Source: an uncultured Schwartzia sp.
Lineage (GTDB): Bacteria; Bacillota; Negativicutes; Selenomonadales; Selenomonadaceae
Direction of reading: 5' to 3'
DNA length: 13,852 bases
Assembly (NCBI GenBank): GCA_905372875.1
Contig: CAJPQU010000040.1
Coordinates: 1-13,852 of the forward strand
The first letter of the stretch is position 1, and each line of letters opens with the position of its first letter. Under the pieces are notes generated by a model. It did no database searches. It saw only the letters and a program-made list of their open reading frames with translations, and had not been told where the DNA came from. The translations under genes were made by a program, and so were the position numbers. Positions 4,748 to 11,963 of the stretch are shown here, piece by piece.

Positions 4748-6733
4748 TCACGAGTGATGCGTAATATTAAATTTCGGTTCCGGCGCGGCCACCGGTGTCC
4801 CTTCCGGCTCCGATTCTCGCTCCGCTTCCGGTTCTGGTGCCACCGGGTTCACCGGCTCTAACGGAATCGGCGTCAAGGGTGGCGGCTCATTATTTCCCGG
4901 CTCTTCCGACTTATCCTCCCGCTCCGTGATCACGCCTTTCGTCATCAGTTCCTCCAACTGCGACGCATCCAGTGTCTCTCTCTCGATGAGCGCCGCGGCG
5001 ATAAGATGAAGTTTATCAATGTGCTCCGTGATGATCTTACGGCATTCTTCATAGGCTTCTTCGATGTATTTACGGACTTCTTTATCAATTTCACAGGCCA
5101 CTTCTTCCGAATAATTGCGCTGCTGATTGAAATCCCGCCCTAAAAATACCTGATGTCCCTCGCCTTCTCCGAAGGAAATCGGCCCTAAGACCTCGCTCAT
5201 GCCATACTGGGTAATCATGCTGCGGACAACTCGGGAAGCCCGCTGGATATCGCTCTGCGCCCCGGTACTGATCTCCTTTAGGACGACCTCTTCCGCCACG
5301 CGGCCCGCTAAAAGTGTTTTTAGTTGGTCCATCAATTCACTGCGGGTCTCATAAGAGCGATCTTCCTTAGGCAGCATGAGCGTATAGCCCCCCGCCCGCC
5401 CCCGTGGGATGATAGTGACTTTATGTACCGGATCGGCGTTGGGCAAAAGCATTCCCACCAACGTATGTCCGCCCTCATGATAGGCCGTAAGCCGCTTTTC
5501 CTTGTCGCTCATGATACGAGATTTTCTTTCTGGACCGGCCATAACGCGCTCGATAGATTCCTCTAAAGCGGCCATCGTGATGGTCTTCTTATTTTGCCGC
5601 GCTGAAAGCAACGCCGCCTCGTTCACCAGATTACTGAGATCAGCCCCGGTAAAGCCCGGTGTCCGGCGGGCTAAAATGTCCAAATCCGCATCTTTATCCA
5701 CCGGTTTCCCCTTCGTATGTACCTTGAGAATGGCCAAACGCCCCCGCACATCGGGCTTATCCACCACGATCTGTCGGTCGAAACGCCCCGGACGCAGAAG
5801 GGCCGGATCTAAAATATCAGGGCGATTGGTGGCGGCGATAATGATGATCCCTTCATTGGCAGCAAAACCGTCCATCTCCACCAGGAGCTGATTCAGCGTC
5901 TGCTCCCGCTCGTCGTGGCCGCCGCCGACCCCGGCGCCGCGCTGACGCCCCACCGCGTCAATCTCATCAATAAACACAATGCAGGGAGCGCTTTTCTTCG
6001 CCTGTTCAAAGAGATCACGCACTCTCGACGCCCCCACGCCGACAAACATTTCCACGAAATCAGAGCCACTGATCGAAAAGAAAGGAACCCCCGCCTCTCC
6101 GGCTACAGCCCGGGCCAAAAGCGTCTTACCTGTACCCGGCGGGCCGAAGAGAAGCACCCCTTTCGGAATACGCGCCCCGAGATCGTTAAATTTCTTCGGT
6201 TGCTTTAAGAACTCAACGACTTCCTCTAATTCCTGTTTTGCCTCGTCCGCCCCCGCCACATCACTGAAATTGACCTTTACTTTATCCGCACTGCTCACGC
6301 GAGCCCGGCTCTTGCCAAAGGACATAACCCGTCCCCCGCCACCCTGCGTCTGCTGCATGATAAAAAACCAGACCCCTACCAAAATCAAAATCGGCAAGAG
6401 CGATGAGATCATCTGCGTCCACCACGGCGGCTCAGGTGGGTTCTTTGCCTTGATTTCCACATTTTTTTCTTGCAGCTTTGGGAGCAGCGTCGTATCAATA
6501 TTGGGAACATTCGGCGTCACTACGGTGAACTCCGTCCCATCCTTCAAAACGCCGTCGATGGTGTTATTCATCACCGTGACCCGCGCCACTTCTCCCTTAT
6601 CCACCTGCTGCAAAAAGGCGGTGTATCCCATATCCTGCCGTGTCGTCCCGCGCACCGAAAAATAATCGATGATGGTGATGGCAATAAAAATGATCAGTAA
6701 ATAAAATCCGACATTGCGAATAAATTTATTCAT
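4748..6733 (-). CDS. ftsH: ATP-dependent zinc metalloprotease FtsH
   Basis: 661 residues. Membrane segments at about 9-27 and 109-127 flank the FtsH extracytoplasmic domain. The AAA+ module has Walker A GPPGTGKT at 197-204, Walker B VFIDEID and the second region of homology ending in RPGRFDRQI. The M41 protease has the zinc site HEGGH at 419-423 (HEAGH is usual; the zinc ligands and Glu are kept) and the SDIQRA acidic ligand downstream. It degrades membrane and regulatory proteins as a hexamer in the cytoplasmic membrane. The last 55 or so residues form a Pro/Glu-rich tail that is variable in the family. Start: ATG 6733 is chosen; AAGGAGG is 12 bases away, and an adjacent TTG at 6736 has 9-base spacing, so one residue is uncertain. 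It follows hpt by 80 bases and has its own promoter. Confidence 0.98.
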   Translation of the reverse strand: MNKFIRNVGFYLLIIFIAITIIDYFSVRGTTRQDMGYTAFLQQVDKGEVARVTVMNNTIDGVLKDGTEFTVVTPNVPNIDTTLLPKLQEKNVEIKAKNPPEPPWWTQMISSLLPILILVGVWFFIMQQTQGGGGRVMSFGKSRARVSSADKVKVNFSDVAGADEAKQELEEVVEFLKQPKKFNDLGARIPKGVLLFGPPGTGKTLLARAVAGEAGVPFFSISGSDFVEMFVGVGASRVRDLFEQAKKSAPCIVFIDEIDAVGRQRGAGVGGGHDEREQTLNQLLVEMDGFAANEGIIIIAATNRPDILDPALLRPGRFDRQIVVDKPDVRGRLAILKVHTKGKPVDKDADLDILARRTPGFTGADLSNLVNEAALLSARQNKKTITMAALEESIERVMAGPERKSRIMSDKEKRLTAYHEGGHTLVGMLLPNADPVHKVTIIPRGRAGGYTLMLPKEDRSYETRSELMDQLKTLLAGRVAEEVVLKEISTGAQSDIQRASRVVRSMITQYGMSEVLGPISFGEGEGHQVFLGRDFNQQRNYSEEVACEIDKEVRKYIEEAYEECRKIITEHIDKLHLIAAALIERETLDASQLEELMTKGVITEREDKSEEPGNNEPPPLTPIPLEPVNPVAPEPEAERESEPEGTPVAAPEPKFNITHHS

Positions 6734-6784
6734 CAAAAAGGTGTTCCTCCTTAAGCAGCCCAGCTAAACGCTTTATAGGAAGTC

Positions 6785-6813
6785 ATTATATCATCAAAAG
6801 CGGATTTAGACAA
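6785..6813 (-). promoter_or_regulatory. Sigma-A promoter of ftsH
   Basis: TTGTCT (6813-6808) and a perfect TATAAT (6790-6785) are 17 bases apart on the minus strand, directly after the hpt stop codon. Transcription would start near 6778, about 45 bases before the ftsH start. It would allow ftsH to be expressed apart from tilS and hpt. No CIRCE-type inverted repeat was seen beside it. Confidence 0.75.
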
Positions 6814-7353
6814 TCAAGCATAAATTTCCCGCTTCAAGACGCCGATACAGGGAAGATTACGATATTTTTCCGCATAATCCAGTCCATAGCCCACGATAAA
6901 CTCATCCGGAACTTCCCAACCGCAATAATCAATATCCACTGGCACGATGCGGCGAGAAGGCTTCGATAACAGGGCACAGAGCCGTAGGCTGGCTGGTCGG
7001 CGCTCTCTAAGAAGTGGCAGCAGCTTGACCATGGTAGTGCCGGAATCAATGATATCCTCGCAGAGGATCACGTTCTTCCCCCGAATATCAATGGTGGTAT
7101 CCTTCAGAATTTTGACTTCTCCACTGGACGAAGCACTCGATCCGTAGCTGGATACGGCGATGAAATCAAGTTCCAACGGAATCGTAATGCAGCGCACCAA
7201 ATCCATAGTGAACATCGAGGCGCCTTTCAGGATTCCTACAACCAAAAGATCCTTCCCTTCATATTCTTGAGAGATATGCTCCCCTAACGCCCGCGTTTTT
7301 TTCGCCAACTCCTCCGGCGTAAATACCACTCTTTCCAAATCATCCATCATCAT
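6814..7353 (-). CDS. hpt: Hypoxanthine phosphoribosyltransferase
   Basis: 179 residues, the normal length for the bacterial enzyme. It joins hypoxanthine (and usually guanine) to PRPP to give IMP or GMP in cytoplasmic purine salvage. The PRPP-binding loop EDIIDSGTT is at 99-107, with GILKGA at 40-45 upstream and the base-binding VPDEFIVGYGLDY block near the C-terminus, all as in the family. The start is the first of three consecutive ATG codons (7353), with GGAGG 7 bases upstream; a longer frame back to 7389 has no ribosome binding site and would run into tilS. The ATG overlaps the TGA stop of tilS by 4 bases (ATGA), which implies translational coupling. Placement between tilS and ftsH is the standard Bacillota order. 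Confidence 0.97.
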   Translation of the reverse strand: MMMDDLERVVFTPEELAKKTRALGEHISQEYEGKDLLVVGILKGASMFTMDLVRCITIPLELDFIAVSSYGSSASSSGEVKILKDTTIDIRGKNVILCEDIIDSGTTMVKLLPLLRERRPASLRLCALLSKPSRRIVPVDIDYCGWEVPDEFIVGYGLDYAEKYRNLPCIGVLKREIYA

Positions 7354-8786
7354 GGTATCTCCTCCCGCTGCTTCTGCTTTACACACCATTCATCTTCATA
7401 TACGTCTTTCAATGTCTGGCGTAGGGCCAAGCGAACGATCCTTTTCGTCTCCGGCGTTACCCGTCCCCACGCGGCCTGTCTCAAACCACCCACCCAAAAA
7501 ATCTGCCCGTTTGCTGTGAATATAGGAAGACTGGCGCGTGTCTCCCGTGGAATTTTCGCGTCGATCAGAAGTTTTTTCAACTTTTTTGTTCCCTGCTCCA
7601 CTTTCAGCCAATCACCTTCTCGCCGCGGCCGAATTTCCCACGGTAAAGGCAATTCGTCGGCGTCCACGGCAATAACATTCGGCCCCAAATTCGGCGGCAG
7701 CGTTTCCACAGGTGTCGCTTCTGCATACAACCCTATTACCGGCAAAGAAACTTCTCCCGGTACGGATAAACACTGCGGTTCCCATTGCCGACAAGGCACC
7801 TTTTCTCTACGTACGTGTAAGACGTCGTAGACTATTTCGCCTCGCCAACGTCCTGGCAAATCAATCTTCACACCCGTACGTCCCTTGATCAGCAAATCCT
7901 TGAGCGCTTCATAATGGACGAATCGAAATCGCATCCGTTCCCCCAAAACCTCTGCCAAACGGCGAAGAACTCCCTCCTGCAAAGCAACGGGCTGCTGGCT
8001 AAAAGCTGATCTTGCAAGAGCCCACCCTTCAGGAATAGGCTGTGCCACTTTCTGCCAAATGGCCTCGACACTCCTTCGCAAAAAATCCCCCTCGTCGCGC
8101 GCGATATCCGCCAACCGGCAGAGCGCCATCGTAATTTCCGGATTATATCGATCCCGTAACAAAGGCATAAGCTCTAAACGCAGGCGGTTTCGCACAGCAT
8201 CCATCTCCGCATTGGTAGCGTCTTGCCGAGGCGAAAGACCCTCTTGCAAACAATATGCCTCGATATCTGCGCGCGATACACTTAAGAGCGGGCGCACAAC
8301 ATTGCCTCTCCGCGGCCGTATGGCCGAAAGTCCGTGTAGCCCCGTCCCGCGCAGGATGCGCATCAATACCGTCTCTGCCTGATCTTCCGCTTGATGTCCG
8401 GTGGCTATAACGGTTCCCGTCCCCATCTCCACCGCCGTGCGCCGCAAAAAACGATATCGCCGTTCTCGAGCCGCCATCTCTACGGACAAACCATGCCTGG
8501 CCGCATATGCTGGCACATCTTCCCGAGTCATACGGCAGGGAATAGCGTGTGCCGCCGCAAAATCTGCCACAAAAGCCGCATCCGCCCGTCCTTCTTCTCC
8601 CCGTATGCCATGGTCAAAATGCGCCGCCCAGACTTCTAAGTTTTGTGTTTTTTTTAAGGCTGACACCAGGGACAGGAGAGCTAAAGAATCCGGCCCTCCC
8701 GAACAGGCCACTAAAACGCGTCCTCCCTGCCGCCACAGTGCATGACGGCTGACAAAAGCCGCTACACGAGTCAAAAGATCTTCCAT
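7350..8786 (-). CDS. tilS: tRNA(Ile)-lysidine synthase
   Basis: 478 residues. The enzyme uses ATP to attach lysine to C34 of the CAU-anticodon isoleucine tRNA, so that it reads AUA; it is essential in most bacteria. The PP-loop SGGPDS is at 29-34, followed by HFDHGIRGEEG and the GHQAEDQAET block of the catalytic domain, a central helical region, and the TilS C-terminal domain with RPRREGDW, GTKKLKKLL and KIPRETR. Start choice: two consecutive ATG codons (8789, 8786) follow GGAG; 8786 has the better 6-base spacing. An upstream GTG at 8813 lies inside the terminator-like hairpin and is rejected. The gene overlaps hpt by 4 bases. The N-terminus could differ by one residue. Confidence 0.96.
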   Translation of the reverse strand: MEDLLTRVAAFVSRHALWRQGGRVLVACSGGPDSLALLSLVSALKKTQNLEVWAAHFDHGIRGEEGRADAAFVADFAAAHAIPCRMTREDVPAYAARHGLSVEMAARERRYRFLRRTAVEMGTGTVIATGHQAEDQAETVLMRILRGTGLHGLSAIRPRRGNVVRPLLSVSRADIEAYCLQEGLSPRQDATNAEMDAVRNRLRLELMPLLRDRYNPEITMALCRLADIARDEGDFLRRSVEAIWQKVAQPIPEGWALARSAFSQQPVALQEGVLRRLAEVLGERMRFRFVHYEALKDLLIKGRTGVKIDLPGRWRGEIVYDVLHVRREKVPCRQWEPQCLSVPGEVSLPVIGLYAEATPVETLPPNLGPNVIAVDADELPLPWEIRPRREGDWLKVEQGTKKLKKLLIDAKIPRETRASLPIFTANGQIFWVGGLRQAAWGRVTPETKRIVRLALRQTLKDVYEDEWCVKQKQREEIP

Positions 8787-8804
8787 CATCGGCTCCATAA
8801 GCAG

Positions 8805-8830
8805 AAAAAGCACCCTGAAAAGAGTGCTTT
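8805..8830 (-). terminator. Rho-independent terminator or attenuator between yabR and tilS
   Basis: On the minus strand AAAGCACTCT, a TTTC loop and AGGGTGCTTT make a 10-base stem with one G-U pair, followed by a run of five T (8809-8805). It begins 12 bases after the yabR stop and ends about 9 bases before the tilS ribosome binding site. It would end or reduce transcription from the yabR promoter before tilS. Confidence 0.7.
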
Positions 8831-8841
8831 CTCATCCCAAA

Positions 8842-9306
8842 TCAGTTCGAACGTCTAGCGCCGCGCCCACCGCGTTTCGAATCCGTCTTCTTCCTGAGAT
8901 CCGTCAATCGCTCATCGCTATCCTTCAGAAATTTAGATAATTTGTCTTCAAAGGAAACCGGCCCACTATTGAATCGCCCAGCGGAACGGTGAAAATCATT
9001 CATGGCACGCCGGGGTGGCCGCGGAAAAGTTCCCCCCGGTGCCCCCATCCGATTGGCGGGCATCTCGGGCTTTGGCTGCAAGCGTTTAATGGAAAGGCCG
9101 ATCTTTCCCCGATCGTCCACTGTCAGCACCTTCACCTTAACCATCTGGCCTTCCTTGAGGAAATCCTTGACATCGTTCACATAGACATCCGCGACCTCCG
9201 AGATATGTACGAGGCCTACCTTACCGTCAGGCAGCTCAATGAAAGCGCCAAACTTCGTGATGCCGGTAACTTTACCTTCCACCACGTCGTCAACTTCAAT
9301 GGACAA
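8842..9306 (-). CDS. yabR: S1 RNA-binding domain protein YabR (general stress protein 13-like)
   Basis: 154 residues. Residues 1-73 are one S1 domain with the family pattern GKVTGITKFGAFIELPDG, GLVHISEVAD and GKIGLSIKRL. The rest is a basic, Gly/Arg/Pro-rich tail ending in RGGRGARRSN, probably unstructured and RNA-contacting. The family is thought to act around the 30S ribosome; the exact role here is not known. The start is TTG at 9306: AAGGAGG lies 10 bases upstream and the protein begins exactly where the Bacillus homologue does, with no internal Met until about residue 55. It has its own promoter and is followed by a terminator-like hairpin. Position between divIC and tilS is the usual one, with spoIIE missing. 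Confidence 0.93.
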   Translation of the reverse strand: MSIEVDDVVEGKVTGITKFGAFIELPDGKVGLVHISEVADVYVNDVKDFLKEGQMVKVKVLTVDDRGKIGLSIKRLQPKPEMPANRMGAPGGTFPRPPRRAMNDFHRSAGRFNSGPVSFEDKLSKFLKDSDERLTDLRKKTDSKRGGRGARRSN

Positions 9307-9352
9307 AATAACCTTTCCTCCTTAAATTAAATCATGCTTAAAACACGGACTC

Positions 9353-9382
9353 ATTATACCCTCGCCGTGTTCGCAGTGTTAA
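9353..9382 (-). promoter_or_regulatory. Sigma-A promoter of yabR
   Basis: On the minus strand TTAACA (9382-9377) and a perfect TATAAT (9358-9353) are 18 bases apart, just after the divIC stop. Transcription would start near 9346, about 40 bases before the TTG start. Confidence 0.75.
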
Positions 9383-9392
9383 GAACTTCCCG

Positions 9393-9680
9393 TCACTGCC
9401 GAGCCGAAATATAAGGCACTTCTCCCTGTCGGGTCATGCCCAGCGTTTCTCGAGCCACTTTTTCGATATAGGCGGCATCACTCAGATCGGCCCGTTCTTT
9501 CTTCAATGCCTCGTTCCGCATTCGTGCCTCTTCCAAACGTATCTGTGTCGCTTCATAGTCCTTCGCCACCGCATTCAGATGAATTTGCTGGGTAACAAAC
9601 GTATAGGAAAACCAACCGCCGATGACGAGCAGCAAAAGCAGGAACCAGTTAAACTGGCGTCTGCTTCGATCACGTCCCAT
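9393..9680 (-). CDS. divIC: Septum formation initiator, DivIC/FtsB family
   Basis: 95 residues. A short basic N-terminus (GRDRSRR) is followed by one membrane segment at about 11-31, a coiled coil at about 35-66 rich in Glu, Arg and Lys, and the conserved AYIEKVARETLGM block at 69-81. This is the layout of DivIC/FtsB, a single-pass protein that joins FtsL and DivIB/FtsQ in the divisome and helps activate septal wall synthesis. ATG 9680 is chosen because AAGGGGG precedes it at about 6 bases; a longer frame to 9725 would add 15 residues with no ribosome binding site. The neighbours (yabR downstream) match the divIC locus of Bacillota, which supports divIC over other coiled-coil division proteins. 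Confidence 0.92.
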   Translation of the reverse strand: MGRDRSRRQFNWFLLLLLVIGGWFSYTFVTQQIHLNAVAKDYEATQIRLEEARMRNEALKKERADLSDAAYIEKVARETLGMTRQGEVPYISARQ

Positions 9681-9759
9681 ATACGTCCCCCTTTCTTTCA
9701 TCAGATGGCAGCTGCGAAACAACACCTAAAATCAGCTCTATCCACTCATGCTTTTCTCC

Positions 9760-9788
9760 ATAATACTAAGAAATTGGCTTCTATGCAA
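9760..9788 (-). promoter_or_regulatory. Sigma-A promoter of divIC
   Basis: On the minus strand TTGCAT (9788-9783) and TATTAT (9765-9760) are 17 bases apart. The predicted leader is about 73 bases long before ATG 9680. It lies in the 141-base gap after the zinc-ribbon gene. Confidence 0.6.
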
Positions 9789-9821
9789 GCCCTGATAAAA
9801 AATTATCCCCCATTGACCTAC

Positions 9822-10616
9822 TTATTTTTCTGACCACTGGAAATAATCCGTTCCCACAATCCGACGAAAAACCGAATCGCAATTCTTGCAGACGAAATGA
9901 TCCCACACATCGTCCATGTACGGTTTACCGTTTACCAATCGTACCGCCCCGCCCTCGATGTATTCCATATCAGCGTTACAGCGCGGACAGGCGCAATGTC
10001 CTTCGGTATCCCGCTTTAACTGCACCGGCTGCAGATCCCGCGTGGCCAAAACCTCTTTCTTTTCTGGCAAAGCCACGGGAAACGACGTGGGCATAGCCGC
10101 CGAACGAGTCTTCGCCCGATCTTCCTCTTGTTGGGGATAAGGCAGATAATAGCCGGATGTTAAAACTTCACGATAAAATACCCCGCAGGAATCGCACTCA
10201 TATTTAGGCTTTGTATTTTCCATATCCACTTTACCATCAAACACTTCTAAGTCCCTCCCCTCTACGACCCGCAGGGGAAGATGGCACCGGGGACAAAAGC
10301 GTGTTCCGTTCTGCCCCGGCTGGAGCGGTACCGGCGCAGTGGGAAGCGCCGGTTTTGCCTTTGGGGACAATGTTCCGTCTTCTGAAAGGGGAGACTGGTC
10401 CTTTCGAAGCGGAAATGTATCGTAATACCCCGAAGTTAACACCTCACGGTAAAACACCCCGCAGGAACTGCATTCATACCGAGGTTTATGGCTCTCTAAA
10501 TCCGCCTGCCCGTTCACTACCTGTACCGCACCGCCACTCACCCGGTGCATGATCCGCCCACACACCGGGCAACCGTATTCGCCATTGGTTTTTTCCTGCA
10601 ATTTTTTCAACGCCAT
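9822..10616 (-). CDS. Protein with three tandem zinc-ribbon units, function unknown
   Basis: 264 residues from ATG 10616, made of three copies of one unit joined by Pro-rich linkers. Each unit has two CxxC pairs exactly 29 residues apart: C16/C19-C49/C52, C108/C111-C141/C144, C210/C213-C243/C246. Between them lie a hydrophobic Val-rich strand, a V-x-G turn (VNGQ, FDGK, VNGK) and, just before the second pair, an aromatic. Units 1 and 2 share the 15-residue block SCGVFYREVLTSGYY; unit 3 has the diverged form FRRIVGTDYF. Twelve Cys in this order point to three structural zinc sites. No enzyme motif, signal peptide or membrane segment is seen, so a cytoplasmic binding protein is likely. GGTGAG before the ATG is a modest ribosome binding site; a GTG at 10625 is a weaker alternative. 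I do not recognise a named family. It occupies the place where yabP/yabQ sit upstream of divIC in Bacillus. Confidence 0.85.
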   Translation of the reverse strand: MALKKLQEKTNGEYGCPVCGRIMHRVSGGAVQVVNGQADLESHKPRYECSSCGVFYREVLTSGYYDTFPLRKDQSPLSEDGTLSPKAKPALPTAPVPLQPGQNGTRFCPRCHLPLRVVEGRDLEVFDGKVDMENTKPKYECDSCGVFYREVLTSGYYLPYPQQEEDRAKTRSAAMPTSFPVALPEKKEVLATRDLQPVQLKRDTEGHCACPRCNADMEYIEGGAVRLVNGKPYMDDVWDHFVCKNCDSVFRRIVGTDYFQWSEK

Positions 10617-10779
10617 AACTCTCACCCGTGAGTTTTTCGGTCAATCTCTGCTTTTTCGCTCGATAGTATTCTAATAGCTATGCTAAACATATTCGTCTTA
10701 AGACAGTAAAAACCTTCCTCAAATCTTTAAGTTTTCTGTCCTCATGGCACAACGCCTCTCCGCCAAGACTGCCAGTCTG

Positions 10780-11922
10780 TCATGCCTCTTCGTCTGAACG
10801 TTGTTCCAATGCGTCGATCAAGACGGCCCCAATGCTATGGGCTGCATTGGGGCGTTTCATTGCCCTCGCTCGCTCCCGCATATTTTGGAGCCTTTCAGGT
10901 TCCGTTAAAAGCTGCTGCAACACCTCGCCCAGCTTTTTCGGCTCACTTACCCAAACGGCCACCCCACACCGAGCCATATAAGCCGCATTTTGGGCCTCGG
11001 GTCCGGGGATTGGATCATGCAGCACCAGAGGCAACTCCGCCGCCAAAGCCTCACTGATGGTCAACGCTCCCGGCTTGGTAATAAGAAAGGATGCCGCCGC
11101 CATCAGCGCCCGTATCTCCGAGGAATACCCCCAAGTGCGAATCTCATGACGCGATCGGCGAGCTAACGCCTCCACCCGTCGTCTTAATTTCTCATTTCTC
11201 CCAGCTACCACCAAGATTTGAATGCTTCCGGCAAATTGTTCTAATTCTGTCAAAGCCGCTTCAACTCCGCCCAGTCCCAACCCGCCGCCCATCAAAAGAA
11301 CCACGGGAGAATCTGGCGATAAATTCAGTCGTCTAAAGGTCGCCGTCCGATCGACCGGCTGCGTGAAGGCTTCCATGATCGGGATCCCCGTAACATAAAT
11401 ATGCTCCGTCGGAAGCCCCGCTGCCGCCAGGTCCGTCTTCATCGCCTCTCGGGCCACAAAATAACGGTCCACATTAGGATAAATCCACATCTGATGCACG
11501 GAGTAATCCGTAATCACTGTAGCGAAGAGAAATTCATGCGGATGACGTGCTTTCCGCCATGATGCGGCCCCCGCCGGAAAAGGATGCGTACAAATTACCA
11601 CATCTGGCTGATATTTCCGTACCAGCGCACGTATATCCCGAGCCGTAGATGCCGAAATCAGGCTTTGCACGGAAAGACCTCCCGCCTTGCCTCCAGTAAA
11701 ACAATACATCAGGTTGTAAAGATTCGGGATAAAGTGCAACATGAAAAGATAACTGGCCTTCATGAAAGCCGTCGCCGGAGAAACGTCCCACGCAGAAAAA
11801 TCTACGATACGGATAAAAGCCTTTGGATACACCTTTTTCAACTCTTCTTCCACCGCCTCCGCCGCCTTACTATGCCCGGACCCGATGGACGCCGTCACAA
11901 TAAGGAAACGCCGCTCCGCCAT
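10780..11922 (-). CDS. GT28 diacylglycerol glycosyltransferase (UgtP / MGDG synthase family)
   Basis: 380 residues. The N-terminal half has the MGDG-synthase pattern: GSGHSKAA at 14-21, a hydrophobic membrane-contact stretch at about 50-75, THPFPA and ITDYSVHQMW. The C-terminal GT-B half has GGGLGLGG and the nucleotide-sugar site KPGALTISEA from Lys283 with PIPGPEAQN at 304-312. The family transfers glucose or galactose from a UDP-sugar to diacylglycerol at the inner face of the membrane, giving glycolipids; which sugar and how many are added cannot be read here. MurG is a relative but its N-terminal motif differs. It follows thrS by 41 bases on the same strand, with AAGGAG and a second AGAGG before the ATG, so it is probably co-transcribed with thrS. 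No convincing terminator follows it. Confidence 0.9.
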   Translation of the reverse strand: MAERRFLIVTASIGSGHSKAAEAVEEELKKVYPKAFIRIVDFSAWDVSPATAFMKASYLFMLHFIPNLYNLMYCFTGGKAGGLSVQSLISASTARDIRALVRKYQPDVVICTHPFPAGAASWRKARHPHEFLFATVITDYSVHQMWIYPNVDRYFVAREAMKTDLAAAGLPTEHIYVTGIPIMEAFTQPVDRTATFRRLNLSPDSPVVLLMGGGLGLGGVEAALTELEQFAGSIQILVVAGRNEKLRRRVEALARRSRHEIRTWGYSSEIRALMAAASFLITKPGALTISEALAAELPLVLHDPIPGPEAQNAAYMARCGVAVWVSEPKKLGEVLQQLLTEPERLQNMRERARAMKRPNAAHSIGAVLIDALEQRSDEEA

Positions 11923-11963
11923 CCTCTGCTCTCCTTCGCCCGAAAGTAACCGTAAGAATCGAA

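Noticed and set aside
5979..6665. Plus-strand frame of 228 codons
   Set aside because: Fully antisense to the conserved ftsH gene; Ser/Thr/Pro-rich composition typical of a shadow frame.
10140..10490. Imperfect direct repeat of about 50 bases
   Set aside because: Explained by the repeated zinc-ribbon unit in the protein; it is not a mobile element or CRISPR repeat.
10698..10715. Palindrome GTCTTAAGAC in the 10626-10779 gap, possible operator of the zinc-ribbon gene
   Set aside because: Only 10 bases, no clear -35/-10 pair beside it; chance occurrence is likely. A short AGACT/AGTCT stem near 10766-10778 has no T run and is not called a terminator.
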